From positions 1-64,000 of the forward strand of contig DDUV01000008.1 of the NCBI GenBank assembly GCA_002344975.1: a stretch of DNA of 64,000 bases. The letters run 5' to 3'. Both the position numbers and the translations under genes were made by a program. Origin of the DNA: Saprospiraceae bacterium UBA2329 (GTDB taxonomy: Bacteria; Bacteroidota; Bacteroidia; Chitinophagales; Saprospiraceae). The notes under the pieces are model-generated. The model did no database searches, was not told where the DNA came from, and saw only the letters and a list, made by a program, of their open reading frames with translations. Each line of letters begins with the position of its first letter. The first letter of the stretch is position 1. Shown here piece by piece: positions 25,001-32,478 of the stretch.

Positions 25001-27799
25001 GATGTCATCAGCTTTGACGACGGCTTGGGCGAAGGGCGCTACCGCGTTTGGGGCTTGGCTTACACCGGCGATCTGACCGCACAAATCGGCGACAATGCCG
25101 GCGATGTATCGCTTTCAGACGGCTGTTTCCAGCTTTCCTCCAACTTCATTCCGCTTTGGTCCGGTTTCCCGGAAGCAGGCGAGTTGTCTTTTGAAGGATC
25201 GGGCGATACCCGCCTTATCTGCCCCGACAACGGCATAGCCGACGAAATCAGCTTCAATGCAGCGGGCCTATCTCAAAACCTGCCCTCTGTTTTCCTGCTC
25301 ACTGATGCCGATAACGTGGTGCTCGACATCTTTACAGATACCACCTACGATTTTGACCAGACAGACGAGCCGGAACTCCGCGTTTGGAGCCTTTCTTTTG
25401 CAGGCGCTTTGCTGGTACAAGTGGGCGACAACGCAGCCGAGGTGGACCTGGCTTCTGAATGTTCCGAACTGAGCAACTTCCTCACCGTGTTGCGCCAAAA
25501 GCCGGAAGCCGCAAGCATCAGTCTTTCTGATGGAAATACCTTTATTTCAGCTTGCGCTGATGGGCTGACGGGACCTGTTTCCTTCATCAATACCTCTGAT
25601 TTTGCAGGCAACTACATCTATGTCATTACCAGCACAAGCAATGTAATTCTGGATGTAGCCGCCGGCAGTAGCTACGATTTCTCAGACCTGACCAACGACA
25701 CTGTGCGCGTGTGGGGATTGGCTTACACCGGCAATATCCTGGCCCAGATTGGCGACAACGCAGCTACCACGACCATTACAGACGACTGCTACGATCTGTC
25801 CGACAATTTCATCACGGTGGTACGCGTCAATGCGGTCGGCGGTTCATTGATTACTCCCGATGGCCAAACGCAATACCTGCGCTGCGCCGGCGACGGCACG
25901 CCCGATCCGATCAGTTTCACAGTCACCGGAGCATCCAATGCGCCCTATCTGTTCCTCATTACAGACGAAAACGACTACCTGATCGGCATTTCTACCCAGC
26001 CTGGTTTCGATTTTGAGAACGCCATTCAGGGAGTGTTCCGCATTCGCGGGATTTCTTACACCGGCGTGTTCCAGTTGTTCCCCGGCGACAGCATTTTCGG
26101 AGATATTCCGGCTGCCAGCGGTTGTTTCGATTTCTCGGATAACTTCATAGAAATCAACAATGTGCGCGTCAATGGAGGCAACCTGTTCAGCACCGGCAAC
26201 CAAACGGTGTTCTACATTTGTCCGGCCGACGGCGTAGCCGACGTGGTGCATTTCAACAATACGTCCAACGCAGCTACTGCCAACTACGCCTACTTGTTTA
26301 CCAATGAAAACAACGTCATCATTGGCCTCACCTTCCAGGATTCGTTCAACTTCGATATTGCCGGCATCGGCATTACCCGGATTTGGGGTGTTTCTTACAC
26401 CGGTAATTTCATTGCCAATTTTGGAGACAACGCCGCTACAACGCCGCTTTCCGATCAGTGCTATGATCTGTCGAACAACTACATCACCGTGGTGCGCGAC
26501 GTACCCGCCGGCGGCACAGTAGCCACTTCGCAGGGCGAAACAGCACTCACGATTTGCCTCGGCATTGATCCTTCGGTAGTGACGGCTCAGAGCACCAGCG
26601 CGTCTTTGGTGGCCTATACCTTTGCGCTTACGACGCAGTTCAACGACATTCTGGCATTCTCGGATGGCGGCAACTTCAACTTTGCGCAATACGGCGCCGG
26701 CACTTATCGGATATGGGGCGTTTCTTACACGGGCACGCTCGACCTTACGGTTGAAAATATCCTCAGCGTGGATTTGGGCAGTAGTTGCCTCGAACTGTCT
26801 GGCAATTTCATCACCGTCATCGTTACCGACATCATTGCAGGCGGCGTACTTTCTGCCAACGGCGACCTGACGACGGTTTATTTCTGCCCCAACGACGGAC
26901 AGGAAGACTTGGTAGAAGTGAGTACCACCAGCCCCACGCCTTCCGACAACTATCGCTTTGTGGTGGCCAATCAGAACGGCATGGTTTTCATTCCCGACCT
27001 GATGGGCAATGCTATTGATTTTGACGGCGCAGGCATTGGAGAATACCGCATCTACGGCATCGCGTTCACCGGCAACTATTTGGTGGGGCTGGGCACCAAT
27101 CTCAATACTGCCGATCTTTCGGATGGTTGTTTCTCCTTGTCGTCCAACTTCATCCGCGTGTTCAACGCAGTAGCCGACGGCGGCACAGTGAGTACGACCG
27201 ATGGCGATACGCAAGTAGAATTGGACATGCAGGACGGTGAGGCAGATGTGTTGGAATTTGAAAATACCGGCGCGACCAACCTGCCTTACCTGTACGTTCT
27301 GACCGATGAGAACAACATCGTTTTGGGCTATCTCAACGGCAATAGCTTCGATTTTGAAGGCCGTACCGAGCCGAAACTGCGCGTGTGGGGACTTTCCTAC
27401 CACGGCGCAGCGCCCACTGCCACCGATGTGCCGGCTTCAGAATTGATCGGCGCAGGTGATTGTGCAGCATTCTCTCAGAACTTTGTGTCCATCGCGGCCA
27501 TCGTAGATCCGACGCTGCAAGACAACGCTACTTCTCTGCGCGCTACGGCCCAGCCCAACCCGGCTACCGACCGCGTGACCCTGCGCGTATGGGCTGATGA
27601 AAAAGTCAAGTCGGCCTCTGCTACCGTACTGATTATGGATGCTTCGGGCCGCGTACGCGACCAGTATCGCCTGCCGGAATGGAGCGGTTTCCAACAAGCT
27701 GAGTTGGACATCAGCCGCTTGGAGGAAGGTGTTTATACCGTGCAGATTCGCAGCGCCGAAAACGTGGCTGTACTGCGGGTGGTGAAGAGCCGTATGTAG
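22085..27799 (+). CDS. Giant T9SS type A protein with 16 tandem ~112-residue repeats
   Basis: A 1904-residue secreted protein: signal peptide (MILKKVLPLVWLLLAAWSNSTAQ), sixteen tandem repeats (residues ~27-1808), a short linker, and a type A sorting domain (AQPNPATDRVTLRVWAD ... GVYTVQI ... RVVKSRM). Each repeat runs GG-x-(V/I)-S ... C-x-x-D-G-x-x-D ... NYAYV(V/I)T(D/N)-x-NN ... (F)DFEG ... YRVWGLSYTGNL ... GDNAA ... LSD-x-C(Y/F)DLSDNF(V/I)TV. Two Cys per repeat are kept except in repeat 16, which lacks the first, suggesting one disulfide per domain. I do not recognise the domain as a named family; beta-rich content suggests an Ig-like sandwich. A role as a surface or matrix filament, adhesin or binding array is inference. 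Confidence 0.85.
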   Translation: MILKKVLPLVWLLLAAWSNSTAQSGSGCIEGAIVTTRAGATSVDICQGDGLPDIIRFKTSPAAMPFAYLITDVNNVILGVSASNIINLEGYPVGTLRVWAFAYLGSISAQVGQNAADGGLAQICFALTSNFVTVNSINPDGGTVTTSTGANSAFACVNNSGSNAISFATTNTGSNYSYVVTNANNIIVGAATGNMFDFGTVPAGNYRVWGVAHAGPLNAPIGANITTSVLSNQCYGLSSNFVTVQRGNADGGTVSTVSGASEIKFCRAADAVAVALTVQSPAPASYAYVLTNTANRIIAILPGNSFQPAGLPLGNYRIWGLSYSGNILAQAGDDAAAVALSDACFDLSDNFIPVALQDVNGGEISIAGGGNQALCVGDGDADVVSFSAAGGSGASYIWVVTDADGEQVLAVSTSNDIDFEGFASGSVLVWGLAYSGTLNAQPGQSVAEALQGLECFDLSENAVALHLTRTNGGEVTIAGGATSINVCTGDGVSDELSFTNTSDASENYAYVVTDGNNNIIALSASGVVDFEGGGVGVVRVWGLSYSGNLLAQVGDNAASTTLSDGCYDLSDNFVTVDLRRTNGGNVSITGGAVFATVCANDGAADVLSFNNNSGFAPNYAYIVTNENNVVQSISTTGMIDFEGSGSGIVRVWGVAYTGNLLVAPGDNAAAVALSDECFDLSDNYVVVDRETVDGGMIMTPFGQTQLEFCGGDGFPDQAVYFSTMQAFGNFTFLITDANNTLLVQTTSNFTDFESFGAGTFRVWGLSYTGNATLQPGDNVSSATLSDRCFDLSDNFLTIVVNTVDGGTVSLIDGGGNAYLACANDGSADVALVQSTANEPGANYTWLLTDEGNQILAISSTADFNFDNYDPGTYRIWGLGYTGSLSAAPGQFAGTVSLASECFGLSLNYIEVSVETALGGEISVADGSHFISICAGNDIVSEPITFNTTGSSTGTYVYVITDEENNIVRVYNDDVISFDDGLGEGRYRVWGLAYTGDLTAQIGDNAGDVSLSDGCFQLSSNFIPLWSGFPEAGELSFEGSGDTRLICPDNGIADEISFNAAGLSQNLPSVFLLTDADNVVLDIFTDTTYDFDQTDEPELRVWSLSFAGALLVQVGDNAAEVDLASECSELSNFLTVLRQKPEAASISLSDGNTFISACADGLTGPVSFINTSDFAGNYIYVITSTSNVILDVAAGSSYDFSDLTNDTVRVWGLAYTGNILAQIGDNAATTTITDDCYDLSDNFITVVRVNAVGGSLITPDGQTQYLRCAGDGTPDPISFTVTGASNAPYLFLITDENDYLIGISTQPGFDFENAIQGVFRIRGISYTGVFQLFPGDSIFGDIPAASGCFDFSDNFIEINNVRVNGGNLFSTGNQTVFYICPADGVADVVHFNNTSNAATANYAYLFTNENNVIIGLTFQDSFNFDIAGIGITRIWGVSYTGNFIANFGDNAATTPLSDQCYDLSNNYITVVRDVPAGGTVATSQGETALTICLGIDPSVVTAQSTSASLVAYTFALTTQFNDILAFSDGGNFNFAQYGAGTYRIWGVSYTGTLDLTVENILSVDLGSSCLELSGNFITVIVTDIIAGGVLSANGDLTTVYFCPNDGQEDLVEVSTTSPTPSDNYRFVVANQNGMVFIPDLMGNAIDFDGAGIGEYRIYGIAFTGNYLVGLGTNLNTADLSDGCFSLSSNFIRVFNAVADGGTVSTTDGDTQVELDMQDGEADVLEFENTGATNLPYLYVLTDENNIVLGYLNGNSFDFEGRTEPKLRVWGLSYHGAAPTATDVPASELIGAGDCAAFSQNFVSIAAIVDPTLQDNATSLRATAQPNPATDRVTLRVWADEKVKSASATVLIMDASGRVRDQYRLPEWSGFQQAELDISRLEEGVYTVQIRSAENVAVLRVVKSRM
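22163..27510 (+). repeat. Sixteen tandem domain-coding repeats (~330-340 bases each)
   Basis: The units are in frame, 109-113 codons long and diverged at DNA level except around the codons for RVWGLSYTG and CYDLSDNF. Repeats 4-7 and 11-13 look closest to each other; 10, 14 and 16 are most diverged. Divergence between neighbours argues for an old array under selection rather than a recent slippage expansion. Confidence 0.9.
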
Positions 27800-27847
27800 T
27801 GGTTAATGGCTTGGGGTCTTTCCCTGAGTCGCTAAAATGATTCAATT

Positions 27848-27885
27848 CAAAGGGCGTCGAATGCGGAAGTGTTCGGCGCCCTTTG
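27848..27885 (+). terminator. Hairpin terminator of the giant repeat gene
   Basis: CAAAGGGCGTCGAA (27848-27861) pairs with TTCGGCGCCCTTTG (27872-27885), 14 pairs with one G-T wobble and a 10-base loop, 49 bases after the stop; followed by TGCTTTCC. Confidence 0.7.
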
Positions 27886-27890
27886 TGCTT

Positions 27891-28036
27891 TCCTAATCTA
27901 CCACAATTTCTCCGCCCGCGCAAGGTTCTACCTTGTGCGGACTATCATGCGGGTTCTACCCGCCCACATTCATCACGGGAGAAGTATAGTCCTGCCCGCG
28001 CGAGGTTCTACCCTCATCCTAATCTACCACAATTTC
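27891..28036. repeat. 20-base direct repeat bracketing REP-like hairpins
   Basis: TCCTAATCTACCACAATTTC occurs exactly at 27891-27910 and 28017-28036; the second copy contains the stop codon of the minus-strand MBL gene. Between them lie hairpins CCGCGCAAGG/CCTTGTGCGG (27916-27940, loop TTCTA) and GCGGGT/ACCCGC (27949-27963), and a 21-base word at 27992-28012 that recurs inverted at 56156-56176. Confidence 0.75.
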
Positions 28037-28786
28037 CAGCCCGTCCCAGCCCAATTCTACCCCCGGCGGTAAAGCAGGCGACACATCGCAGCGCCGCCCC
28101 ATGCTGTGGGCTATATGCGTCAGGTAAGCCTTGCGCGGCCCTATGCGCTCAATCAATTCCAGCGCGCCCTCCAAATGCAGGTGCGTGGGATGTGGCGTAT
28201 GATACAAGGCATTAATAATCAGTATTTCCGTTCCCATCACTTTCTCCAATTCCGCCTCGCTGATGGTTTTCACATCGGTCAGGTAGGTAAACGAGCCTAC
28301 GCGAAAACCCAGTACCGGCAGACTGCCGTGCATTACTTCGATGGGTACGATGGAAGTGCTGCCGATTTGAATGGGCGTATCTTTTTGAATTTCCTGCAAT
28401 AGCAAGCGCGGCGCTCCGGGATAGGCATCGGGGCCAAAGGCGTAGGCAAAGCGGCGGCGCAGTTCGGCAGCCACGCGCACCGTGGCATACACGGGCATAT
28501 CGCGGCGCTGAAAAAAATTGAACGGCCGCACATCGTCCATACCCGCCACATGGTCGTTGTGTTCGTGGGTGATGAGAATGGCATCCAATGAGCTTACATC
28601 TGCCCGGAGCATTTGCTGCCGAAAATCAGGGCCGCAGTCTATCGCAATGTTTTGATTATCAATACTCAAAAGCGCCGATGTGCGCAGCCGGTGATCGCGC
28701 GGATCGGAAGACCGGCACACCTCGCAGCCGCAACCAATGACCGGCGTACCCTGAGAGGTGCCGGTGCCGAGGAGTGTAACTTTCAG
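28019..28786 (-). CDS. PhnP-like MBL-fold hydrolase with apparent CTG start
   Basis: About 255 residues if started at CTG 28786. The metal motif THEHNDHVAGMDD (His74, His76, Asp78, His79 in this numbering) marks an MBL hydrolase of the PhnP/tRNase-Z-like group, which cleaves cyclic or phosphodiester substrates. The first canonical start in frame is GTG 28720, but that would remove the conserved KVTLLGTGTSQGTPVIGCGC strand and Cys motif; upstream the frame has no ATG, GTG or TTG before a stop. The CTG overlaps the TGA of the upstream gene (CTGA), suggesting coupled translation. A sequencing error hiding an ATG is the main alternative. Confidence 0.8.
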   Translation of the reverse strand: MKVTLLGTGTSQGTPVIGCGCEVCRSSDPRDHRLRTSALLSIDNQNIAIDCGPDFRQQMLRADVSSLDAILITHEHNDHVAGMDDVRPFNFFQRRDMPVYATVRVAAELRRRFAYAFGPDAYPGAPRLLLQEIQKDTPIQIGSTSIVPIEVMHGSLPVLGFRVGSFTYLTDVKTISEAELEKVMGTEILIINALYHTPHPTHLHLEGALELIERIGPRKAYLTHIAHSMGRRCDVSPALPPGVELGWDGLEIVVD

Positions 28787-29082
28787 TTGGATGGCGTCTC
28801 GGATTGAGCGGGTTCGGAGGAAGAACTCTGGAGAATTTCTTTGTACAGCTTAGCCGATTTTTCCGACATGCCCGCATCGCCGGCCTCTATTCCGGCAATG
28901 ATGTCGAGCAGGCAGGTGATGCGGCCTTCGGTATTGAAAAACTTGTTCACAACGGCCATCTTGCGGTCTTCCACCACACAGTAGCCCGATTGGAAATTGC
29001 CTTTTTCATAACGCACCGTGTAGCCCAGCTCTTCGAGCAGCGTTTCTATCTTTTTGAGATTGTGCGCGGTATATTTCAACAT
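28783..29082 (-). CDS. Small conserved cytoplasmic protein, unknown
   Basis: A 98-residue protein starting MLKYTAHNLKKIETLLEELGY. Helix, then beta-strands (YTVRYEKGNFQSGYCVVEDRKMAVVNKFF), then a helical, Ser/Glu-rich tail. It looks like one of the small conserved Bacteroidota proteins without assigned function. ATG 29082 is chosen because TACCTTTG at 29108-29115 leaves a ~20-base leader and excludes ATG 29121. Its TGA overlaps the start of the MBL gene. Confidence 0.7.
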   Translation of the reverse strand: MLKYTAHNLKKIETLLEELGYTVRYEKGNFQSGYCVVEDRKMAVVNKFFNTEGRITCLLDIIAGIEAGDAGMSEKSAKLYKEILQSSSSEPAQSETPSN

Positions 29083-29107
29083 GCCGGAAATGGTGTTTTG
29101 TCTTGCA

Positions 29108-29115
29108 CAAAGGTA
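29108..29115 (-). promoter_or_regulatory. -7 box for the 98-residue protein/MBL operon
   Basis: TACCTTTG on the minus strand; back to back with the plus-strand box at 29137-29144. Confidence 0.65.
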
Positions 29116-29136
29116 GTGCATGGGCCGCGATTTTTC

Positions 29137-29144
29137 TATTTTTG
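29137..29144 (+). promoter_or_regulatory. -7 box for the PorT-like gene
   Basis: TATTTTTG, 17 bases before ATG 29161; divergent with 29108-29115. Confidence 0.65.
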
Positions 29145-29160
29145 CGCAAATTACCCTGCT

Positions 29161-29769
29161 ATGCGATATTCATTGATCCTTTTTGTCTTAATGACGGTCT
29201 TCTGCCTGGCCGCCTTTTCCGTACAGGCCCAACGCTTCAAAACTGCTGTGGTGGCAGGGCTGAACATGGCTCAAATTGACGGCGACGACCTGGCCGGGTA
29301 CCGCCAGCCGGGCATCAATGCAGGTCTGCGAACCTCTGCACAATTGTCGGATAGATGGCAATTGGGGCTTGAGCTATTGTTTTCACAACAAGGCTCAGAC
29401 CGTGGGCCTGATGATCCTTTTCTGACCAACTATGACAGAATTCGATTCAACATGGTAGAAGTGCCTGCCATGATTCAGTTTTCGGAATGGAAAATTCAAT
29501 TAGCAGCGGGCCTTTCTTACAGTCGTTTGATCAATTATCGCATCCGGGGCATCGGCGGGAGCAACATTGCTTCCAATTTCGACATAGATCGCAACAACGT
29601 CAGCGTGTTGCTGGGCGGCACTTATTTCCCCTCCGAAAAATGGGGCTTGGATGTGCGCTGGACCCGCGCTATGTTTCCTCTTCAGGTGTATTCCTCACTT
29701 TCAGGCGCCGAAACAGATCAATTCCTCAGTTATTTCGTCTCCTTTCGCCTGCTGTTCTTACTGAATTGA
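29161..29769 (+). CDS. PorT-like outer-membrane beta-barrel protein
   Basis: A 202-residue protein with a signal peptide (MRYSLILFVLMTVFCLAAFSVQAQ) and an eight-stranded-barrel-like pattern of alternating hydrophobic residues: VVAGLNMAQIDGDDLAGYRQPGINAGL at the start, MVEVPAMIQF in the middle, FVSFRLLFLLN at the end. This matches the PorT / porin_OMP_b-brl_2 type common in Bacteroidota. ATG 29161 follows a good -7 box; the frame is open upstream but carries the promoter of the neighbour. Specific role unknown. Confidence 0.78.
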   Translation: MRYSLILFVLMTVFCLAAFSVQAQRFKTAVVAGLNMAQIDGDDLAGYRQPGINAGLRTSAQLSDRWQLGLELLFSQQGSDRGPDDPFLTNYDRIRFNMVEVPAMIQFSEWKIQLAAGLSYSRLINYRIRGIGGSNIASNFDIDRNNVSVLLGGTYFPSEKWGLDVRWTRAMFPLQVYSSLSGAETDQFLSYFVSFRLLFLLN

Positions 29770-29802
29770 CCATTTTCGTTGTACAATAAAAATCAACCAC
29801 TT

Positions 29803-30276
29803 ATGAAATATTCAACCATCCCTTTCCTGCTCCTCGTGCTGTTTTCGGCCTGCTCCTCCCAATCAGGCTCCGACGCCGCCGCAAGTTCCAAACAGGCAGC
29901 GCCCGCCCCCGCCTTCCCTACCCTGCCCATCGAAACCATCAGGACGCTGGTAGCCGAGTGCGATTACATTGACATCATCATGTACCAGCCGCAATTCAGC
30001 ATGAGCCAAAACGAGCGCAGTGCCGTCATGGCTACTCTTTCGCACATCTCTGAAGTGCCCGCAGTACACAATGCCGCCAATCCCGCCACCGGCCACATCT
30101 TTTATCAGGCCAAAGGTCAGACACTCCTCGAAGCCGACCTCTACCTGCGCAATGAAGGCAGCTATTTGGTCTTCTATCAGGACGGCAAACCCGCCTTCGC
30201 CAATGCCATGACACAACAGGGCGTAGCTTTTTTTGCCAACATTCTCAGCCAATTGCAGGGCGCTCCGCAGCAATAA
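29803..30276 (+). CDS. Lipoprotein, unknown function
   Basis: A 157-residue lipoprotein: MKYSTIPFLLLVLFSAC gives a signal peptide with lipobox FSAC (Cys17), then a Ser/Ala/Gln/Pro-rich linker and a ~110-residue globular domain (ETIRTLVAECDYIDIIMYQPQFSMSQ ... EADLYLRNEGSYLVFYQDGKPAFANAMTQQGVAFF). I do not recognise the domain. It lies 15 bases before the exopolyphosphatase gene on the same strand and may be co-transcribed. Confidence 0.75.
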   Translation: MKYSTIPFLLLVLFSACSSQSGSDAAASSKQAAPAPAFPTLPIETIRTLVAECDYIDIIMYQPQFSMSQNERSAVMATLSHISEVPAVHNAANPATGHIFYQAKGQTLLEADLYLRNEGSYLVFYQDGKPAFANAMTQQGVAFFANILSQLQGAPQQ

Positions 30277-30291
30277 AACCGCACTTTTCTG

Positions 30292-31200
30292 ATGAGACGC
30301 ATTGCTGTTATTGACCTGGGAACCAATACTTTCCACCTGCTCATTGTCGAGCGGACAGAGGATGCGCCGTTCCGCGTGGTTTTCCGAAAACAGGTGTATG
30401 CCAAGCTCGGCATCGGCGGCGTGGAGTACATCATACCCGAATCGTTTGAGCGCGGATTGGAAACCTTAGAGGCTTTTCAAATGGCCATTGTTGAATATGG
30501 CGCCGAGTTGGTGCAGGCATTTGGCACTGCTGCGCTCCGCACCGCCTCCAACGCCCCGGAATTCATAGAGCAGGCACTCCGGCGCACGGGCATTCCCATC
30601 ACCCTCATCAGCGGCCGGGAAGAAGCGCGCCTCATCCATCGCGGCGTCAGTTGGGCCGTCCCCATCGAAGACGACGAGCCGGTACTCATCATGGACATCG
30701 GCGGCGGCAGCGTAGAATTCATCATTGCCGACAAAAACGGGCCGCTTTGGTACCAAAGTTTTATGGTGGGCGTGGCCGTACTCTTTCGCAATTTCCACCA
30801 CAGCGATCCCATCACCGAGGATGAAACGGAGGCTGTCAGGTCTTTTTTAAAACAACAATTGCAACCGCTCCTGACCGCTTTGCAACAGCATCCGGTTCGA
30901 CGGCTCATCGGCGCTGCCGGCGCTTTTGACGTGGTAGAAGGCATGACCCTGCCCGAAATACCGACCTCGCCCAATGCCGAAATCCCGCTGGAGCGCTTCC
31001 CGGAAGTTTACCAACGCATCATCGCCGCCACTCTGGCCGAGCGCTTAGCCATGCCCGGACTGCCGCACCCGCGCGCCGACATGATCGTGGTGGCCTTTAT
31101 TCTCATAGACTTCGTGATGCGCCATGCCGGTATTCAACGCATGACGGTTTCGCATTTTTCCCTCAAGGAGGGTATGATTCGGGAGTGTTTTGGGGAGTAG
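30292..31200 (+). CDS. Ppx/GppA-type exopolyphosphatase
   Basis: A 302-residue ASKHA-fold phosphatase that removes terminal phosphate from polyphosphate or converts pppGpp to ppGpp. Phosphate-1 motif VIDLGTNTFHLLIVE (6-20), acidic/ISGREEARL segment, and phosphate-2 MDIGGGSVEF (~132-141). It is the short form, without the C-terminal HD domain of E. coli Ppx. Polyphosphate and pppGpp activity cannot be separated from sequence. Confidence 0.88.
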   Translation: MRRIAVIDLGTNTFHLLIVERTEDAPFRVVFRKQVYAKLGIGGVEYIIPESFERGLETLEAFQMAIVEYGAELVQAFGTAALRTASNAPEFIEQALRRTGIPITLISGREEARLIHRGVSWAVPIEDDEPVLIMDIGGGSVEFIIADKNGPLWYQSFMVGVAVLFRNFHHSDPITEDETEAVRSFLKQQLQPLLTALQQHPVRRLIGAAGAFDVVEGMTLPEIPTSPNAEIPLERFPEVYQRIIAATLAERLAMPGLPHPRADMIVVAFILIDFVMRHAGIQRMTVSHFSLKEGMIRECFGE

Positions 31201-31218
31201 GTAATGGTATTAAAAAAG

Positions 31219-32421
31219 TTACCCCCGCACAGATTTATGTTTTTTCCGCTTGGCCGGCCAGCCCAGAAAACGCGTGAGGGCGTGCAGATAATGACGTATG
31301 ACGATTTCTTCTTCGAACTCGCGCAGTACTTTTTTACGGCCCTCCCAGCCCATTTGGCGACGTTCGGAAGGCGACAGTTCCAGAAAAGTCTCGATGGTTT
31401 GAATGAGATGGCCCGTGTCCTTGGGGCGGCACAACAGCCCGTTCACACCATGTTCGACGACCTCGCGGCAGCCAACAGAATCGGTGGTGATGATGGGTTT
31501 GGCCATGGCCGCAGCTTCGAGCAAAATGCGCGGAACCCCCTCTCCAAAAAAGGAAGGTAAAAGCACACAATCGGCTTCCGCCAAAAATGGCCGTATGTCA
31601 TCCGTTTCGCCATGAAAACGCACGATGCCCTGCTGCTGCCACTCCTGCACCAGATCGAAAGAGACGGCGTCGGGATGATCGGGAACGATGAACCCCACGA
31701 GGTGAAAGCTACAGGGCGCGCCTTTGCGATGAAAATGCAGTGCCGCTTCGTAAAACTCTTTCATCCCTTTGCTCCATACAATCCTGCCCGCATAGAGAAA
31801 GTGCAAGGGCTTGTGTTCGCGGCGTTCGTGGCCGGGTTTGTACCATTGCACGTCCACGCCTTCGCTGGGCAACAGGAAGGACTTATCGGCAGGCACGATC
31901 CGAAGTTGTTCAAAAAATTGCTGGTCGTCCCGGTTGAGAAACCAAACCTGACGACTGAACAGACCCGCCAAACGGTACAGTTGTATGACGACCCACTTGG
32001 AAAAACTCCAGCCCTCTTCGCGCATCAGCCCCAGCCCAGTGGTGATGGCGATGGACGGAATGCGGCACCACCAGGTCGCCATAGAGCCGTAAATATTGGG
32101 CTTGGCAGTGTAGTGAAACACAAAATCGAAGCGGTATTTGCGGTAGATGGAAATGAGGCGAAGGATGCCGCGCCACTCGCGCAGGGGGTTGGTGCCATAC
32201 ACGGCAATGGGAAGCTGGACGAAGTGAAACCCTTCGGCGATGAGCCGGGTACTGGAGTGGTCGTGCGGGCTGATGACATACACCTCGGCGCCCATGTCGC
32301 GGAGGCGGCGGAGCAGGCCCAAACGGAAATTACAGGTGTACCAGGATGAATTGGAAACCAGTGCGATGCGCCGGGCTTTGCGGGCGGCGACATTTCCTTT
32401 GGATGGTTTGAGTTTGCTCAA
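31219..32421 (-). CDS. GT4-family glycosyltransferase
   Basis: A 400-residue GT-B enzyme. The N-terminal half starts RRIALVSNSSWYTCNFRLGLLRRL and contains FHYTAKPNIYGS; the C-terminal half has FLYAGRIVWSKG, LPSFFGEGVPRILLEAAAMAKPII (the EX7E motif of GT4) and TTDSVGCREVVEHG. It resembles PglA/WbpH-like transferases that add an N-acetylhexosamine to a lipid-linked sugar in polysaccharide or glycoprotein synthesis. The mannose-1-phosphate guanylyltransferase nearby would be consistent with surface-glycan work, but they are separated by an R-M cassette. Confidence 0.85.
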   Translation of the reverse strand: MSKLKPSKGNVAARKARRIALVSNSSWYTCNFRLGLLRRLRDMGAEVYVISPHDHSSTRLIAEGFHFVQLPIAVYGTNPLREWRGILRLISIYRKYRFDFVFHYTAKPNIYGSMATWWCRIPSIAITTGLGLMREEGWSFSKWVVIQLYRLAGLFSRQVWFLNRDDQQFFEQLRIVPADKSFLLPSEGVDVQWYKPGHERREHKPLHFLYAGRIVWSKGMKEFYEAALHFHRKGAPCSFHLVGFIVPDHPDAVSFDLVQEWQQQGIVRFHGETDDIRPFLAEADCVLLPSFFGEGVPRILLEAAAMAKPIITTDSVGCREVVEHGVNGLLCRPKDTGHLIQTIETFLELSPSERRQMGWEGRKKVLREFEEEIVIRHYLHALTRFLGWPAKRKKHKSVRG

Positions 32422-32478
32422 TGTATGCGGTTGTATGTAAAAATAGCGGATGTTTCCGGCAGTATTCGAGAATTGTCG

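Noticed and set aside
25844..27403. 519-codon open frame antisense to the giant repeat gene
   Set aside because: The plus-strand frame has a signal peptide, regular protein repeats and a sorting domain; the antisense frame follows from codon bias and repeats.
28720..28786. Frameshift as the cause of the missing start in the PhnP-like gene
   Set aside because: The frame runs unbroken through the conserved N-terminal motif; only the start codon is unusual.
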